In this document: positions 1 to 8,759 of the stretch, one piece after another | How the letters are laid out: the number at the start of each line of letters is the position of its first letter | Position numbering within the stretch: the stretch's first letter is position 1 | Assembly (NCBI RefSeq): GCF_004217225.1 | Contig: NZ_SHKM01000001.1 | Span: 1,650,137 to 1,714,136 of the forward strand | Source: Azospira oryzae | GTDB lineage: Bacteria > Pseudomonadota > Gammaproteobacteria > Burkholderiales > Rhodocyclaceae | Length of the DNA: 64,000 nt | Reading direction: 5' to 3' | Translations under genes and position numbers: made by a program | Notes under the pieces: model-generated | Databases searched by the model: none | What the model was told of the DNA's origin: nothing | What the model saw: the letters and a program-made list of their open reading frames with translations, nothing else

Positions 1-175
1 CTCGCCCATCGTCGGCCTGACTGTGATCAAACTGCCGGGGGGAACACCCAAAGTATTCACCATCACTGCCGACGGCAATCTCAAGGGCGGGGCAATGACC
101 CTTCCCATCAGCACCGGCAACGGCGGCGGCAATCTCAGTGGCAATCGCATGATGTGGCGGGAGTTGGCCAACTGA
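1..175 (+). CDS. pilY1: C-terminal end of a type IV pilus tip/assembly protein (PilY1-like), partial
   Basis: The reading frame entering from the left edge (codons starting at base 2) stays open for 57 codons and stops at TGA 173-175. Only the tail is visible: a Gly/Asn-rich stretch and a terminal motif ending in GNRMMWRELAN, which resembles the WREL-type ending of PilY1 proteins. The assignment leans on context: in Pseudomonas and many betaproteobacteria pilY1 (with or without pilE) lies directly upstream of ispH-fkpB-lspA-ileS-ribF, which is what follows here. PilY1 is a large surface protein that helps pilus extension and adhesion. Without the body of the protein this stays a probable call. 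Confidence 0.55.
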   Translation, partial: SPIVGLTVIKLPGGTPKVFTITADGNLKGGAMTLPISTGNGGGNLSGNRMMWRELAN

Positions 176-206
176 CCTTCCGCAGCAATTCTCCGGAACC
201 AACCAC

Positions 207-230
207 ATTACGCCCCGCAAGGGGCGTAAT
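207..230. terminator. Perfect inverted repeat with GCAA tetraloop downstream of the pilus gene
   Basis: Ten-base arms (207-216 and 221-230) are exact reverse complements around GCAA, a GNRA-type loop. It lies 31 bp after the stop of the pilus gene and just before the TonB-like gene. There is no T-run after it, so it is a weak candidate for a factor-independent terminator; it may equally protect the upstream mRNA 3' end. Confidence 0.5.
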
Positions 231-243
231 GCTTATTCCCCTG

Positions 244-897
244 ATGCATCGACAACAGCTGGCCTCGGCCCTACTTCTTTCCTGCTGCCTGCATGTCTTG
301 CTGCTGAGCCTCCCGCCGGGAACACTCGGTGGCAGTCCTCGCCTTGCGCTTGGATTGGAAGCCAAACTTGGCAATGCATACACACCACTGCAAGTCCGGC
401 TGGGGTTGACTGCCCCGCTCCCACCCATACGGGCATTAGAGGACAAACTACGCTTGCAGGCGCCGCCAGCCGCGGCGCCACAACTGACAACCGCCCCAGA
501 TATCGTTGAGAAAAATACACAGAGGGACAGTTCCGAGGGCGCCAGTTCATCCGAGGGCGGGAAACCGGACATCGGCATTCCGGTACCGTACTACTACCCC
601 CCGGCGGAAGTGACCCAACGTCCGCACGTTGCCAGCCCGATCGATACCAGCGTGGTGGATGACGAAGAGGGGTCTGGCAAAGCCATTCTGGTGCTCTACA
701 TTAACGAGCAGGGCAAAGTGGACAAGGTGGAAACGGAATCCACCCATCTCAGTGAGCGACTGAATGCCCTGGTCGCCCAGCAGTTCGGATCGGCCCGATT
801 CCTGCCGGCAGAAAAGGACGGACAGCCGGTGAAGAGCCGGCTGCGCATTGAAGTGACGATTCGCCCCAGGCCGCCTCAAACCACGGCGGCCCCCTGA
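244..897 (+). CDS. TonB C-terminal domain protein (energy transducer-like)
   Basis: A 217-residue protein with a single N-terminal membrane anchor (about residues 6-25, rich in Leu/Cys), a low-complexity periplasmic linker, and a C-terminal TonB-like fold (about residues 130-205) with the typical pattern of a G-x-A-x-V-x-Y-I strand, an N-E-Q-G-K-V turn and a final R-x-x-V-T-I strand. TonB proteins transmit energy from ExbB/ExbD to outer-membrane receptors; no exbBD is visible here, so a role in pilus assembly or another envelope process is also possible. The ATG at 244 was chosen because the earlier ATG at 229 lies inside the hairpin and the GTG at 154 would overlap the pilus gene; none has a good ribosome binding site. 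It ends 1 bp from the convergent ispH stop. Confidence 0.75.
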   Translation: MHRQQLASALLLSCCLHVLLLSLPPGTLGGSPRLALGLEAKLGNAYTPLQVRLGLTAPLPPIRALEDKLRLQAPPAAAPQLTTAPDIVEKNTQRDSSEGASSSEGGKPDIGIPVPYYYPPAEVTQRPHVASPIDTSVVDDEEGSGKAILVLYINEQGKVDKVETESTHLSERLNALVAQQFGSARFLPAEKDGQPVKSRLRIEVTIRPRPPQTTAAP

Positions 898-898
898 A

Positions 899-1828
899 TC
901 AGTTGCCCAGCAGTTCCTTGGGCAGGGGGAAGTTCACCTCCGGCTCCCCATCCCCCAACTGGCGCACATTGCCGGCGCCCAGCGCCTGCAGGCGGGAGAT
1001 GACCCCCTGTACCAGGGTCTCCGGTGCGGAGGCGCCGGCGGTGACGCCAATGGTGTTCACTCCCTGCAGCCATTCGGCCTCAATCTGCTCGGCCCCATCC
1101 ACCAGATAGCCCCGCACACCGCGCAGCTTGGCCACTTCGAGCAGGCGGTTGGAATTGGAGCTGTTGCGGGAGCCCACCACGATCACCAGGTCGCAGGATT
1201 CGGCCAGATGCTTCACCGCATCCTGGCGGTTCTGGGTGGCATAGCAGATGTCGTCCTTGCGCGGTCCTGCGGCATCGGGGAAACGCCCGCGAATGGCCTG
1301 GATGACGTTGGCGGCGTCGTCCACCGACAGGGTGGTCTGGGTGACGAAGCCCAGTTGCTCGGGGAACCGCACCATCAGCTGGTCCACATCCTCCCGGGTT
1401 TCCACCAGGTGCATGCCGCCATTGACGCTCTGCCCCATGGTGCCCTCGACTTCGGGATGGCCCTTGTGGCCGATCATGATGACTTCCCGCCCCTGTTCCC
1501 GCATCTTGGCCACCTCGTTATGCACCTTGGTGACCAGGGGACAGGTGGCGTCGAATACCTTGAGGCCGCGCCGGTCGGCTTCCTCGCGCACGGCCTTGGC
1601 GACGCCGTGGGCGCTGAAGATGACCGTGGCACCGGCGGGCACTTCGTCCAGTTCCTCGACGAAGACGGCGCCCTTGGCGCGCAGGCCGTCCACCACGAAC
1701 TTGTTGTGCACCACTTCGTGACGCACATAGATGGGCGCGCCGAAACGCTCCAGGGCCCGTTCGACGATGGCGATGGCCCGTTCGACGCCGGCACAGAAAC
1801 CGCGGGGATTGGCGAGGATGACTTCCAT
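899..1828 (-). CDS. ispH: 4-hydroxy-3-methylbut-2-enyl diphosphate reductase
   Basis: IspH (LytB) makes IPP and DMAPP from HMBPP in the last step of the MEP isoprenoid pathway, using a 4Fe-4S cluster. The 309-residue protein has the three conserved cluster cysteines, Cys12 (in NPRGFCAGV), Cys96 (in DATCPLV) and Cys195 (in [11 protein letters not shown]), plus the conserved His residues of HEVVHN, SAHGV and GHKGHPEV. Length is normal for the family. It is the last gene of the leftward ribF-ileS-lspA-fkpB-ispH cluster. The window also holds dxs and ispA of the same pathway, at 15.6 and 14.7 kb. Confidence 0.97.
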   Translation of the reverse strand: MEVILANPRGFCAGVERAIAIVERALERFGAPIYVRHEVVHNKFVVDGLRAKGAVFVEELDEVPAGATVIFSAHGVAKAVREEADRRGLKVFDATCPLVTKVHNEVAKMREQGREVIMIGHKGHPEVEGTMGQSVNGGMHLVETREDVDQLMVRFPEQLGFVTQTTLSVDDAANVIQAIRGRFPDAAGPRKDDICYATQNRQDAVKHLAESCDLVIVVGSRNSSNSNRLLEVAKLRGVRGYLVDGAEQIEAEWLQGVNTIGVTAGASAPETLVQGVISRLQALGAGNVRQLGDGEPEVNFPLPKELLGN

Positions 1829-1911
1829 GGATGACTCTCAGTTGGGTCGGGAGCCACAGCTCCCGGCACCGGGGGTTGGACGCGGCGGGGCCAAGGCCCC
1901 GGGGCAAGCCT

Positions 1912-2355
1912 TTAGAGGATGCCGATGATCTCCACCTCGAAGCGCACGGACTTGCCGGCCAGGGGGTGGTTGAAATCGAAGAGGGCGTGGCTTTCCGTCA
2001 GTTCCCGCAGGAAGCCGGCGAACTCGGCACCCTCGCCGTCGTTGAACTCCACCACGGAGTTTTCCTTCAGTTCCATGCCCGGCGGCAGGGCTTCCCGGGC
2101 GATGCGCTCCACCAGCCGGGGGTTGTGTTCGCCGAAGGCCTGGGCCGGTTCCAGCAGGAATACGTGGCGCTGTCCGGCCACCTGGCCAAGCAGGCACTTC
2201 TCCAGGTTCTCCGCCAGCTGGCCGCTGCCCATCTGCAGGGTGGCGGGCTTCATGTCGAAGGTGTTGAGAATCTCGCTGCCGTCGCCGGTGGTGACGCGGT
2301 AGTGCAGGGTGAGAAAGCTGTCCGGCTGGACCGTTGCTTGATCGACTTGGCTCAT
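1912..2355 (-). CDS. fkpB: FKBP-type peptidyl-prolyl cis-trans isomerase, SlpA/FkpB type
   Basis: A 147-residue SlyD/FkpB-like protein. The start of the FKBP domain (SFLTLHYRV), the insert-in-flap region with GQRHVFLLEPAQAFGEHNP, and the closing FEVEIIGIL strand are all recognisable. These enzymes speed proline isomerisation and act as folding helpers in the cytoplasm. The ATG at 2355 overlaps the TGA of the upstream molybdopterin-domain gene by one base (TGATG), so the two are probably translationally coupled. The gene lies between ispH and lspA as in Pseudomonas and Escherichia, but with the extra molybdopterin-domain gene inserted. Confidence 0.93.
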   Translation of the reverse strand: MSQVDQATVQPDSFLTLHYRVTTGDGSEILNTFDMKPATLQMGSGQLAENLEKCLLGQVAGQRHVFLLEPAQAFGEHNPRLVERIAREALPPGMELKENSVVEFNDGEGAEFAGFLRELTESHALFDFNHPLAGKSVRFEVEIIGIL

Positions 2356-2915
2356 CAGGAATACCGCTCTTCTTTCCAGGGATCTGCTTCGTTGTGGTAG
2401 CCGCGCACTTCCCAGTAACCGGGACGGTCTTCGGCGTGGAATTCGATGCCGGAGAGCCATTTGGCGCTCTTCCAGGCGTAGCGTTTGGGCAGCACCAGGC
2501 GCACTGGGCCGCCGTGTTCGACGGACAGGGGTGCATCGTCCACCGTGTGGGCCACCAGCACGTCGTCGTCCAGCAGCGCCGCCAGGGGCACGTTGGTGGT
2601 ATAGCCGTCGTAGCTGTGCAGGGTGACGTGGCGGGCTTCCGCCAGGGGGCCGGCCAGATTCACCACGTCCCGGGCCAGCACGCCCTCCCAGGGCACGTCC
2701 AGCCGGGTCCAGGTGGTGACGCAGTGGAAATCGCTGGTCCGCTGCACCTGGGGCATGGCCAGCAACTGTTCCCAGTCCAGCACCACTTCCTGGGCCACCA
2801 GGCCGAACAGGCGCAACTGCCAGTTTTCATGGTGGATGTCGGGATGGATGCCCAGGTCCAGCACCGGAAAATCGGTGACGTGGCGCTGGCCGGGAGGAAT
2901 GCGGTGGTCGCTCAT
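2355..2915 (-). CDS. Sulfite oxidase-like molybdopterin-dependent oxidoreductase, single-domain
   Basis: A 186-residue protein that is essentially one oxidoreductase molybdopterin-binding domain of the sulfite oxidase/MsrP family. The conserved molybdenum-ligand cysteine is Cys65 in FHCVTTWTR, and the W-x-G-V, G-G-P-V-R and Y-x-W-K-S-A-K-W motifs of the family are present. There is no signal peptide, no heme domain and no dimerisation domain, so it would be a small cytoplasmic enzyme of unknown substrate. It sits between lspA and fkpB, overlapping the fkpB start codon by 1 bp and lying 15 bp downstream of lspA. moaC for cofactor synthesis is present elsewhere in the window. Confidence 0.85.
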   Translation of the reverse strand: MSDHRIPPGQRHVTDFPVLDLGIHPDIHHENWQLRLFGLVAQEVVLDWEQLLAMPQVQRTSDFHCVTTWTRLDVPWEGVLARDVVNLAGPLAEARHVTLHSYDGYTTNVPLAALLDDDVLVAHTVDDAPLSVEHGGPVRLVLPKRYAWKSAKWLSGIEFHAEDRPGYWEVRGYHNEADPWKEERYS

Positions 2916-2930
2916 GAACGGGCCCTGACG

Positions 2931-3431
2931 TTAGGAAGCGGAAGAATCCGGACTCCCTTGGACAGGTTTACGCCGGATTTGCTCCCAGGCCAGCAAAATT
3001 GCCCCCACGGTGATGGCGCAGTCGGCCACGTTGAAGGCCGGGTAGTACCAGCCGGCCACGTGGAACTGCAGGAAATCCACCACGGCGCCGAAACGCACCC
3101 GGTCGATGACGTTGCCCAGGGCACCGCCCATGATCAGGGTCAGGGAGAAGCACAGCAGGCGCTCGGCCAGGTGCTGGCGCAGCATCCAGGCGATCCAGCC
3201 GGACACGCCCAGGGCCAGCAGGGTGAAGAACCAGCGCTGCCAGCCGGACTGGTCGGCGAGGAAGCTGAAGGCGGCGCCCCGGTTGAAGACGAAGACCCAG
3301 TCGAAAAAGGGCGTCACGGTAACCGTGTCGCCGTAGTTCAGGCTCGCCAGCACCGCCCATTTGGAGAGCTGGTCGAGAACGATGACCAGGGCCGCCAGCC
3401 CGTACCAGCGGCCCAGGGAGGACTTAGGCAC
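2931..3431 (-). CDS. lspA: Lipoprotein signal peptidase (signal peptidase II)
   Basis: LspA cleaves the signal peptide of prolipoproteins after diacylglyceryl addition at the inner membrane. The 166-residue protein has four membrane segments and the family motifs [29 protein letters not shown] and FNVADCAI; the two catalytic aspartates should be Asp119 and Asp137. The start chosen is GTG at 3431, which overlaps the end of ileS by 8 bp; the frame stays open further upstream but that part is inside ileS and does not look like LspA. The ileS-lspA pair is a classic coupled arrangement. Confidence 0.95.
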   Translation of the reverse strand: MPKSSLGRWYGLAALVIVLDQLSKWAVLASLNYGDTVTVTPFFDWVFVFNRGAAFSFLADQSGWQRWFFTLLALGVSGWIAWMLRQHLAERLLCFSLTLIMGGALGNVIDRVRFGAVVDFLQFHVAGWYYPAFNVADCAITVGAILLAWEQIRRKPVQGSPDSSAS

Positions 3432-6216
3432 GCTCGCGCACCTCGCCCTCGCCGTGCAGGTTGCTGTCGCAACGGCCGCACAGTTCGGGGTGTTCCGGGT
3501 TGCTGCCCACGTCCTCCCGGTAGTGCCAGCAGCGCTCGCACTTCTTCTGGGTGGAGGCCTCGGCGGCGATGGCATCGGCGCCTTGGGCCACGCTCACCTT
3601 GGAGCAGATGAGGACGAAGCGCAGGTCGTCGCCCAGGCTGGCCAGGGCCGCGTACTTGTCGCCCTCGGCGCTGATCCGCACTTCGGCCTGGAGGGAGGAG
3701 CCGATCTTGCCTTCCTCGCGCAGGGCCTCCAGGGCCTTGGTCACTTCGCCGCGCGCCTCCCGGATCAGGTTCCACTTGGCCAGCAGCTCGCCTTCGCCGG
3801 CCTGGGCCGGCAGGTCGTGCCAGGTGTGGAACATGATGGACTGGTCCGCATCGCCGGAGAGGATCTGCCACACTTCCTCGGCGGTGAAGGAGAGGATCGG
3901 CGCCATCAGGCGGATGAAGCTCTGGGTCACGTGCCACAGGGCGCTCTGGGCCGAGCGGCGGGCCTTGGAGGCCGGCGCCGTGGTGTACAGGCGGTCCTTC
4001 AGGATATCCAGCCAGAAGCCGCCCAGGTCCTCGGAACAGAAGGTCTGCAGGGCCTGCACCACGCGGTGGAACTCGTAGCGGTCGTAGTCGGCCTGGGCCT
4101 GGGTCTGCAGCTGACGGGTCAGAGCCAGGGCGTAGCGGTCGATCTCGAACCACTCGGCCACCGGCAGCATATCCTTGGCCGCATCGAAGTCGGCGATGTT
4201 GGCCAGCAGGAAACGCAGGGTGTTGCGGATGCGGCGGTAGGCTTCCACCACCCGGGCCAGGATTTCCTTGGACATAGCCAATTCGCCGGAGTAGTCCGTA
4301 GCCGCCACCCACAGGCGCAGGATGTCGGCGCCCATCTTGTCGGAGACTTCCTGGGGCAGGATGGTGTTGCCCAGGGACTTGCTCATCTTGCGCCCCTGCT
4401 GGTCCACCGTGAAGCCGTGGGTGAGCAGGGCCTTGTAGGGCGGGTGGCCGTCGATGGCGGCGCCGGTGAGCAGGGAGGAATGGAACCAGCCCCGGTGCTG
4501 GTCCGAGCCTTCCAGGTAGAGGTCGGCCCGGGGGCCGGTGGCGTGGCCGTCGTTATGGGAGCCCCGCAGCACGTGCCAGTGGGTGGTGCCGGAGTCGAAC
4601 CAGACGTCCAGGGTGTCGCTGATCTTCTCGTACTGGGCGGCCTCGGCCCCCAGCAGTTCGGCCGCATCCAGCTTGAACCAGGCTTCGATGCCTTCCTTCT
4701 CCACGCGCTGGGCCACTTCCTCCATCAGCTCCACGGTGCGCGGATGCAGTTCCCCCGTTTCCTTGTGCAGGAAGAAGGGAATGGGCACGCCCCAGTTGCG
4801 CTGGCGGGAGATGCACCAGTCGGGCCGGTTGGCGATCATGGATTGCAGGCGGGGCTTGCCCCAGGCCGGATAGAAGGCGGTGGCCTCGACCCCGGCCAGA
4901 GCCTTTTCGCGCAGGGACTTGCCGTCGGTGGGCAGGCGGTCCATGCCGACGAACCACTGGGCGGTGGCCCGGTAGATCACCGGAGTCTTGTGGCGCCAGC
5001 AGTGCATGTAGCTGTGGCTGACATTGCCGTGGGAAAGCAGGCAGCCCACTTCGGACAGCTTGTCGCAGATGGCCTGGTTGGCCTTCCAGATGGAGAGGCC
5101 GCCGAAGAAGGGCAGCTCGTCCACATAGACACCGTCGCCCTTGACGATGGAAATGATCTCGTCGTTGCCGCGGCCGTAATGGCGCCAGGCGTTGAAGTCG
5201 TCCACGCCGTGGGCGGGGGCGCAATGGACGATGCCGGTGCCCGCATCCAGGCCCACGTAGTCGGCCAGGTAGACGACGGAAACCCGGTCGTAGAAAGGAT
5301 GGCGGAATTCCAGGCGCTCCAGGGCCTTGCCCTTGACGGTCGCCAGCACCGTGCCTTCGCAGCCGTAGCGCTTGAGGCAGTCGGCCACCAGCTCCTTGGC
5401 CAGCACCAGCAGGCGGTCACCCGCGTCCACCAGGGCGTATTCATGTTCGGGGTGGATATTGAGGGCCTGGTTGGCGGGAATGGTCCACGGGGTGGTGGTC
5501 CAGATCACCGCATAGGCGGGCTTGGGCAGGGCGTTGAGGCCGAAGGCCGCCGCCAGCTTGGGGGCATCGGCCTGGCTGACGGGGAAGGCCACGTCGATGG
5601 TGGGAGACTTCTTGTCGGCGTATTCCACCTCGGCCTCGGCCAGGGCGGAGCCGCAGTCGAAGCACCAATTGACGGGCTTCAGGCCCTTGAAGACGTAGCC
5701 CTGCTTGACCATCTCGGCCAGGGCGCGGATCTCGCCGGCCTCGTTGGCGAAGTTCATGGTCAGGTAGGGGTTGTCCCAGTCGCCCAGCACGCCGAGGCGG
5801 ATGAATTCCTTCTTCTGCACTTCCACCTGCTCGGCGGCGTAGCTGCGGCACAGTTCCCGCACCTTGTCGGCGGGCAGGTTCTTGCCGTGGGTGACTTCGA
5901 TCTTGTGCTCGATGGGCAGGCCATGGCAGTCCCAGCCCGGCACGTAGGGCGCATCAAAACCGGCCAGGGTCTTGGAGCGGACGATGATGTCCTTGAGTAT
6001 CTTGTTCAGGGCGTGGCCCAGGTGCAGGTTGCCGTTGGCGTAGGGAGGGCCGTCGTGCAGGATGAACTTGGGCCGGCCGGCGCAGATCTCGCGAATCTTC
6101 TGGTACAGCTTCTTTTCCTGCCATTGCTGCACCCACTGGGGCTCCCGCTTGGGCAGGTCGCCGCGCATGGGGAAGGGAGTGTCGGGAAGATTCAGGGAGT
6201 TCTTGTAGTCAGCCAT
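3424..6216 (-). CDS. ileS: Isoleucyl-tRNA synthetase
   Basis: A 930-residue class I aminoacyl-tRNA synthetase charging tRNA-Ile. The HIGH motif appears as HLGH at residues 65-68, following the PPYANG stretch, and the KMSKS signature ([10 protein letters not shown]) lies at about residue 608. The connective editing domain is present between them, with the threonine-rich [10 protein letters not shown] stretch. The C-terminal zinc finger ([10 protein letters not shown] followed by CGRC) identifies the bacterial IleS type and separates it from ValS. Its stop codon overlaps the lspA start. Confidence 0.98.
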   Translation of the reverse strand: MADYKNSLNLPDTPFPMRGDLPKREPQWVQQWQEKKLYQKIREICAGRPKFILHDGPPYANGNLHLGHALNKILKDIIVRSKTLAGFDAPYVPGWDCHGLPIEHKIEVTHGKNLPADKVRELCRSYAAEQVEVQKKEFIRLGVLGDWDNPYLTMNFANEAGEIRALAEMVKQGYVFKGLKPVNWCFDCGSALAEAEVEYADKKSPTIDVAFPVSQADAPKLAAAFGLNALPKPAYAVIWTTTPWTIPANQALNIHPEHEYALVDAGDRLLVLAKELVADCLKRYGCEGTVLATVKGKALERLEFRHPFYDRVSVVYLADYVGLDAGTGIVHCAPAHGVDDFNAWRHYGRGNDEIISIVKGDGVYVDELPFFGGLSIWKANQAICDKLSEVGCLLSHGNVSHSYMHCWRHKTPVIYRATAQWFVGMDRLPTDGKSLREKALAGVEATAFYPAWGKPRLQSMIANRPDWCISRQRNWGVPIPFFLHKETGELHPRTVELMEEVAQRVEKEGIEAWFKLDAAELLGAEAAQYEKISDTLDVWFDSGTTHWHVLRGSHNDGHATGPRADLYLEGSDQHRGWFHSSLLTGAAIDGHPPYKALLTHGFTVDQQGRKMSKSLGNTILPQEVSDKMGADILRLWVAATDYSGELAMSKEILARVVEAYRRIRNTLRFLLANIADFDAAKDMLPVAEWFEIDRYALALTRQLQTQAQADYDRYEFHRVVQALQTFCSEDLGGFWLDILKDRLYTTAPASKARRSAQSALWHVTQSFIRLMAPILSFTAEEVWQILSGDADQSIMFHTWHDLPAQAGEGELLAKWNLIREARGEVTKALEALREEGKIGSSLQAEVRISAEGDKYAALASLGDDLRFVLICSKVSVAQGADAIAAEASTQKKCERCWHYREDVGSNPEHPELCGRCDSNLHGEGEVRERA

Positions 6217-6242
6217 AACAGCCTCAAATGCCTAAGGTTTTC

Positions 6243-7166
6243 TTAACGCTGGAAAAATGCGCGGGCGGCTTCCGCGTCCTGGCCGATCTGGGCCACGAGC
6301 GCGTTGAAGTCGGGGAATTTCATCTCGTCCCGCAGCTTGTGCAGGAAGGAAACGGAAAGGTGGGCGCCGTAGATGTCGCCGTCGAAATCGAAGAGGTGCA
6401 CTTCCAGCAGGGGCTGCAGCTGGCCGCCCACGGTGGGACGCACCCCCAGGTTGGCCACCCCGTTGAGGGGCCGGCCGGCAGCGCCGGTGACGCTCACGGC
6501 GAAGACGCCGGTGAGCGGCAGGGGATTGTGCTTGATGCGGATGTTGGCGGTGGCAAAGCCCAGCTGGCGCCCCAGCTTCTGGCCGTGCACCACGCGACCG
6601 TCGATGCTGTAGGGACGGCCCAGGAGACGGGCGGCCCGGGCCATGTCGCCGGCCGCCAGGGCCTCGCGCACGCCGGAGCTGGAAGCCCGCTCGCCGCCCT
6701 GCACCACGCTCTCCATGGCCTCCACCTGGAAACCGAGGGAGGCACCGGCGGCCTGCAGCAGGGCGAAATCGCCGGCCCGGCGGGCGCCGAAGCGGAAGTC
6801 GTCGCCGATGATGAGGTGGCGCACCCTGAGACAGCGCACCAGCACCTGCTCGATGAACTCGTCCGCCGTCAGGGCCGCGAAGACGGTGTTGAAGGGGCTG
6901 ACGCAGGTGAGGTCGGCGCCGTAGTTCTGCAGCAGTTCCAGCTTCTCGCGCAGGGTGGTGAGCCGGGCCGGGGCCGAGGCCGGGTCGAAGAACTCACGGG
7001 GATGGGGCTCGAAGGTCAGCACCGCCGCCGGCAGGCCGCAGGCCCGGGCGGCCTGGCCGACGCGGGCAAGCAGGGCCTGGTGGCCAAGATGCACGCCATC
7101 GAAATTGCCGATGGTCAGCACCGTGGCACTGGGGGCCGGGGTTTTAACGCCGCGCAGGACGAGCAT
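6243..7166 (-). CDS. ribF: Bifunctional riboflavin kinase / FAD synthetase
   Basis: RibF phosphorylates riboflavin to FMN and adenylylates it to FAD. In this 307-residue protein the N-terminal FAD synthetase domain carries the nucleotidyltransferase motif GNFDGVHLGHQ (about residues 22-32) and the C-terminal flavokinase domain starts near residue 185 with R-P-Y-S-I-D-G-x-V and has the T-A-N-I and E-V-H-L-F-D-F-D-G-D motifs. It is the first gene of the leftward cluster, 26 bp ahead of ileS, which fits the common ribF-ileS-lspA order. Confidence 0.96.
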   Translation of the reverse strand: MLVLRGVKTPAPSATVLTIGNFDGVHLGHQALLARVGQAARACGLPAAVLTFEPHPREFFDPASAPARLTTLREKLELLQNYGADLTCVSPFNTVFAALTADEFIEQVLVRCLRVRHLIIGDDFRFGARRAGDFALLQAAGASLGFQVEAMESVVQGGERASSSGVREALAAGDMARAARLLGRPYSIDGRVVHGQKLGRQLGFATANIRIKHNPLPLTGVFAVSVTGAAGRPLNGVANLGVRPTVGGQLQPLLEVHLFDFDGDIYGAHLSVSFLHKLRDEMKFPDFNALVAQIGQDAEAARAFFQR

Positions 7167-7219
7167 GGTGGAAGCCGGAATCCTTCTTATGCCCCGGGCG
7201 GGGCGCGAAAAAAGGCTGA

Positions 7220-7225
7220 ATTATA
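7220..7225 (-). promoter_or_regulatory. Candidate -10 box upstream of ribF
   Basis: On the minus strand the sequence reads TATAAT, a perfect sigma-70 -10 hexamer, 54 bp before the ribF start. The matching -35 region (around 7242-7248) is poor, so the promoter is plausible but not certain. Confidence 0.45.
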
Positions 7226-7287
7226 ACGGTTTTACCCCCGTCCTGCGGCACCGCCGCCCGCTCCGGGAGAGAACCGCCACAGGGGGC

Positions 7288-7364
7288 TGCCCGCCAGGGC
7301 AGAAGGGACGGCCCTGGACGGCATGACCTGCCTGCAAAGGCCGTCCCGCCTGCCTCTCCGGGCA
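7288..7364. repeat. Imperfect palindromic repeat, copy A (REP/MITE-like)
   Basis: Two 26-base arms (7288-7313 and 7339-7364) are inverted copies with the pattern TGCCCG-N4-GGCA-N3-GGGACGGCC, separated by 25 bases. It lies 27 bp past the amiC stop codon. Related elements occur at 26530-26604 and 49304-49377, sharing the GGCAgaaGGGACGGCC core. No coding capacity; likely a stem-loop in the amiC 3' region. Confidence 0.7.
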
Positions 7365-7391
7365 GGCATCAGAGACGGTGGGGACTTGGGC

Positions 7392-8759
7392 TCAGTCGAG
7401 CCGGGCCAGCCTGGATTTGGCCAGGGGCGGATTCTTGGCGAAGTACTGGCGGATGCCCTTGAGCATGGCCTCGGCCATGCGATCCTGGTAGGCGTCGTCG
7501 TTGAGGCGCTTTTCCTCTTCCGGATTGCTGATGAAGGCCGTCTCCACCAGGATCGAGGGAATGTCCGGCGCCTTCAGCACGGCAAAGCCGGCCTGCTCCA
7601 CGCTGGCCTTGTGCAGGGCGTTGATGCCGCCCAGCTCTCCCAGCACGGCCTTGCCCAGCTTGAGGCTGTCGTTGATGGTGGCGGTCTGGGAAAGGTCCAG
7701 CAGGGTGCGGGCGAGGAAGGGGTCCTTGACGCCGATGTTCACGCCGCCGATGAGGTCGGCCTCGTTTTCCTTCTGGGCCAGCCAGCGGGCCTGGGAACTG
7801 GAGGCGCCCCGCTCGGACAGCACGAACACGGAGGAACCCCGGGCATCGGGCTTGATCCAGGCGTCGGCATGGATGGAAACGAAGAGGTCGGCCTGGACCC
7901 GGCGGGCCTTCTGCACCCGCATGTGCAGGGGCACGAAGAAATCCGAATCCCGGGTCAGCACGGCCCGCATATTGGGCTCGGCGTCGATCTTGGCCTTCAG
8001 GCGCTTGGCGATGGACAGCACCACGTCCTTCTCGTGGCTGCCGCCCTTGCCCACGGCTCCCGGGTCTTCGCCGCCGTGGCCCGGATCCAGGGTGATGGTA
8101 ACGAGACGATCCACCACCGGCTTGGTGTTGCGCTTGGCCGGTTCCGCCGGCCGGGCTTCCTGGGCGCGGCCCGGGGCCTGCTGGGCCTGGGACGGCTCCT
8201 CGGCCACCGGTTCGCGCCGGCCGGCCTCGGCGATGGCATCCAGCCCGTCGCCGTCCTTCTTGTCCAGCAGGGACAGCAGGGGATCGGGCGGATTGGCCGG
8301 GTAGACGTCCAGCACCAGCCGGCTGCCGTACTCGCCCACCGGCTTCAGGGAAAAGACCTGGGGCTGCACCTCGGTCTTCAGCTCCATGACCAGGCGCACC
8401 ACGCCGGGCTTGAAGCGGCCGGCCCGCAGCAGCTTGATGTAGGGATCGTCCGGCGCCACCTTGTTGGAGAGGCCGTCGAGGACGCTGTTGAATTCGATGC
8501 CTTCGATATCCACCACCAGACGCTCGGGATTCTTCACCGAGAACTGGGTGAACTTCAGGGGAGCGCCGCCCGGGGCGTCATGCTCCAGGGTGACCCGGGT
8601 GTAGTCGGCGGCGGGCCACACCCGCACCGAGAGAATGGAGGGCGACTTGCCGGCGGCGGCCCGGGCCAGGGGCGTGACGAGCAGGACCAAGGCGGCCCCG
8701 CCGGCCTTCAGCAGGGCCCGGCGTCGCTCGACAGGCGGGACATGAGAGCGTTTACGCAT
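7392..8759 (-). CDS. amiC: N-acetylmuramoyl-L-alanine amidase, AmiC type
   Basis: A periplasmic cell-wall amidase that splits septal peptidoglycan during daughter-cell separation. The 455-residue protein starts with a twin-arginine-like signal (three arginines at 12-14, then a Leu/Ala-rich core ending in ARAAAG), followed by an AMIN domain (about 40-150) for septal targeting, a low-complexity linker, and an Amidase_3 domain with the zinc ligands in DPGHGGEDPGA, SIHADAW and the catalytic glutamate in VETAFISNPEEE. The start codon lies inside the tsaE gene (52-bp overlap), so the two genes are probably one transcript; tsaE-amiC pairing is common in proteobacteria. Confidence 0.96.
   Translation of the reverse strand: MRKRSHVPPVERRRALLKAGGAALVLLVTPLARAAAGKSPSILSVRVWPAADYTRVTLEHDAPGGAPLKFTQFSVKNPERLVVDIEGIEFNSVLDGLSNKVAPDDPYIKLLRAGRFKPGVVRLVMELKTEVQPQVFSLKPVGEYGSRLVLDVYPANPPDPLLSLLDKKDGDGLDAIAEAGRREPVAEEPSQAQQAPGRAQEARPAEPAKRNTKPVVDRLVTITLDPGHGGEDPGAVGKGGSHEKDVVLSIAKRLKAKIDAEPNMRAVLTRDSDFFVPLHMRVQKARRVQADLFVSIHADAWIKPDARGSSVFVLSERGASSSQARWLAQKENEADLIGGVNIGVKDPFLARTLLDLSQTATINDSLKLGKAVLGELGGINALHKASVEQAGFAVLKAPDIPSILVETAFISNPEEEKRLNDDAYQDRMAEAMLKGIRQYFAKNPPLAKSRLARLD

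Noticed and set aside
3361-6246. Very long open frame on the plus strand opposite ileS (961 codons)
   Set aside because: It is the antisense shadow of ileS, rich in Gly, Ala, Val and His as expected from GC-rich codons read backwards, with no recognisable domain.
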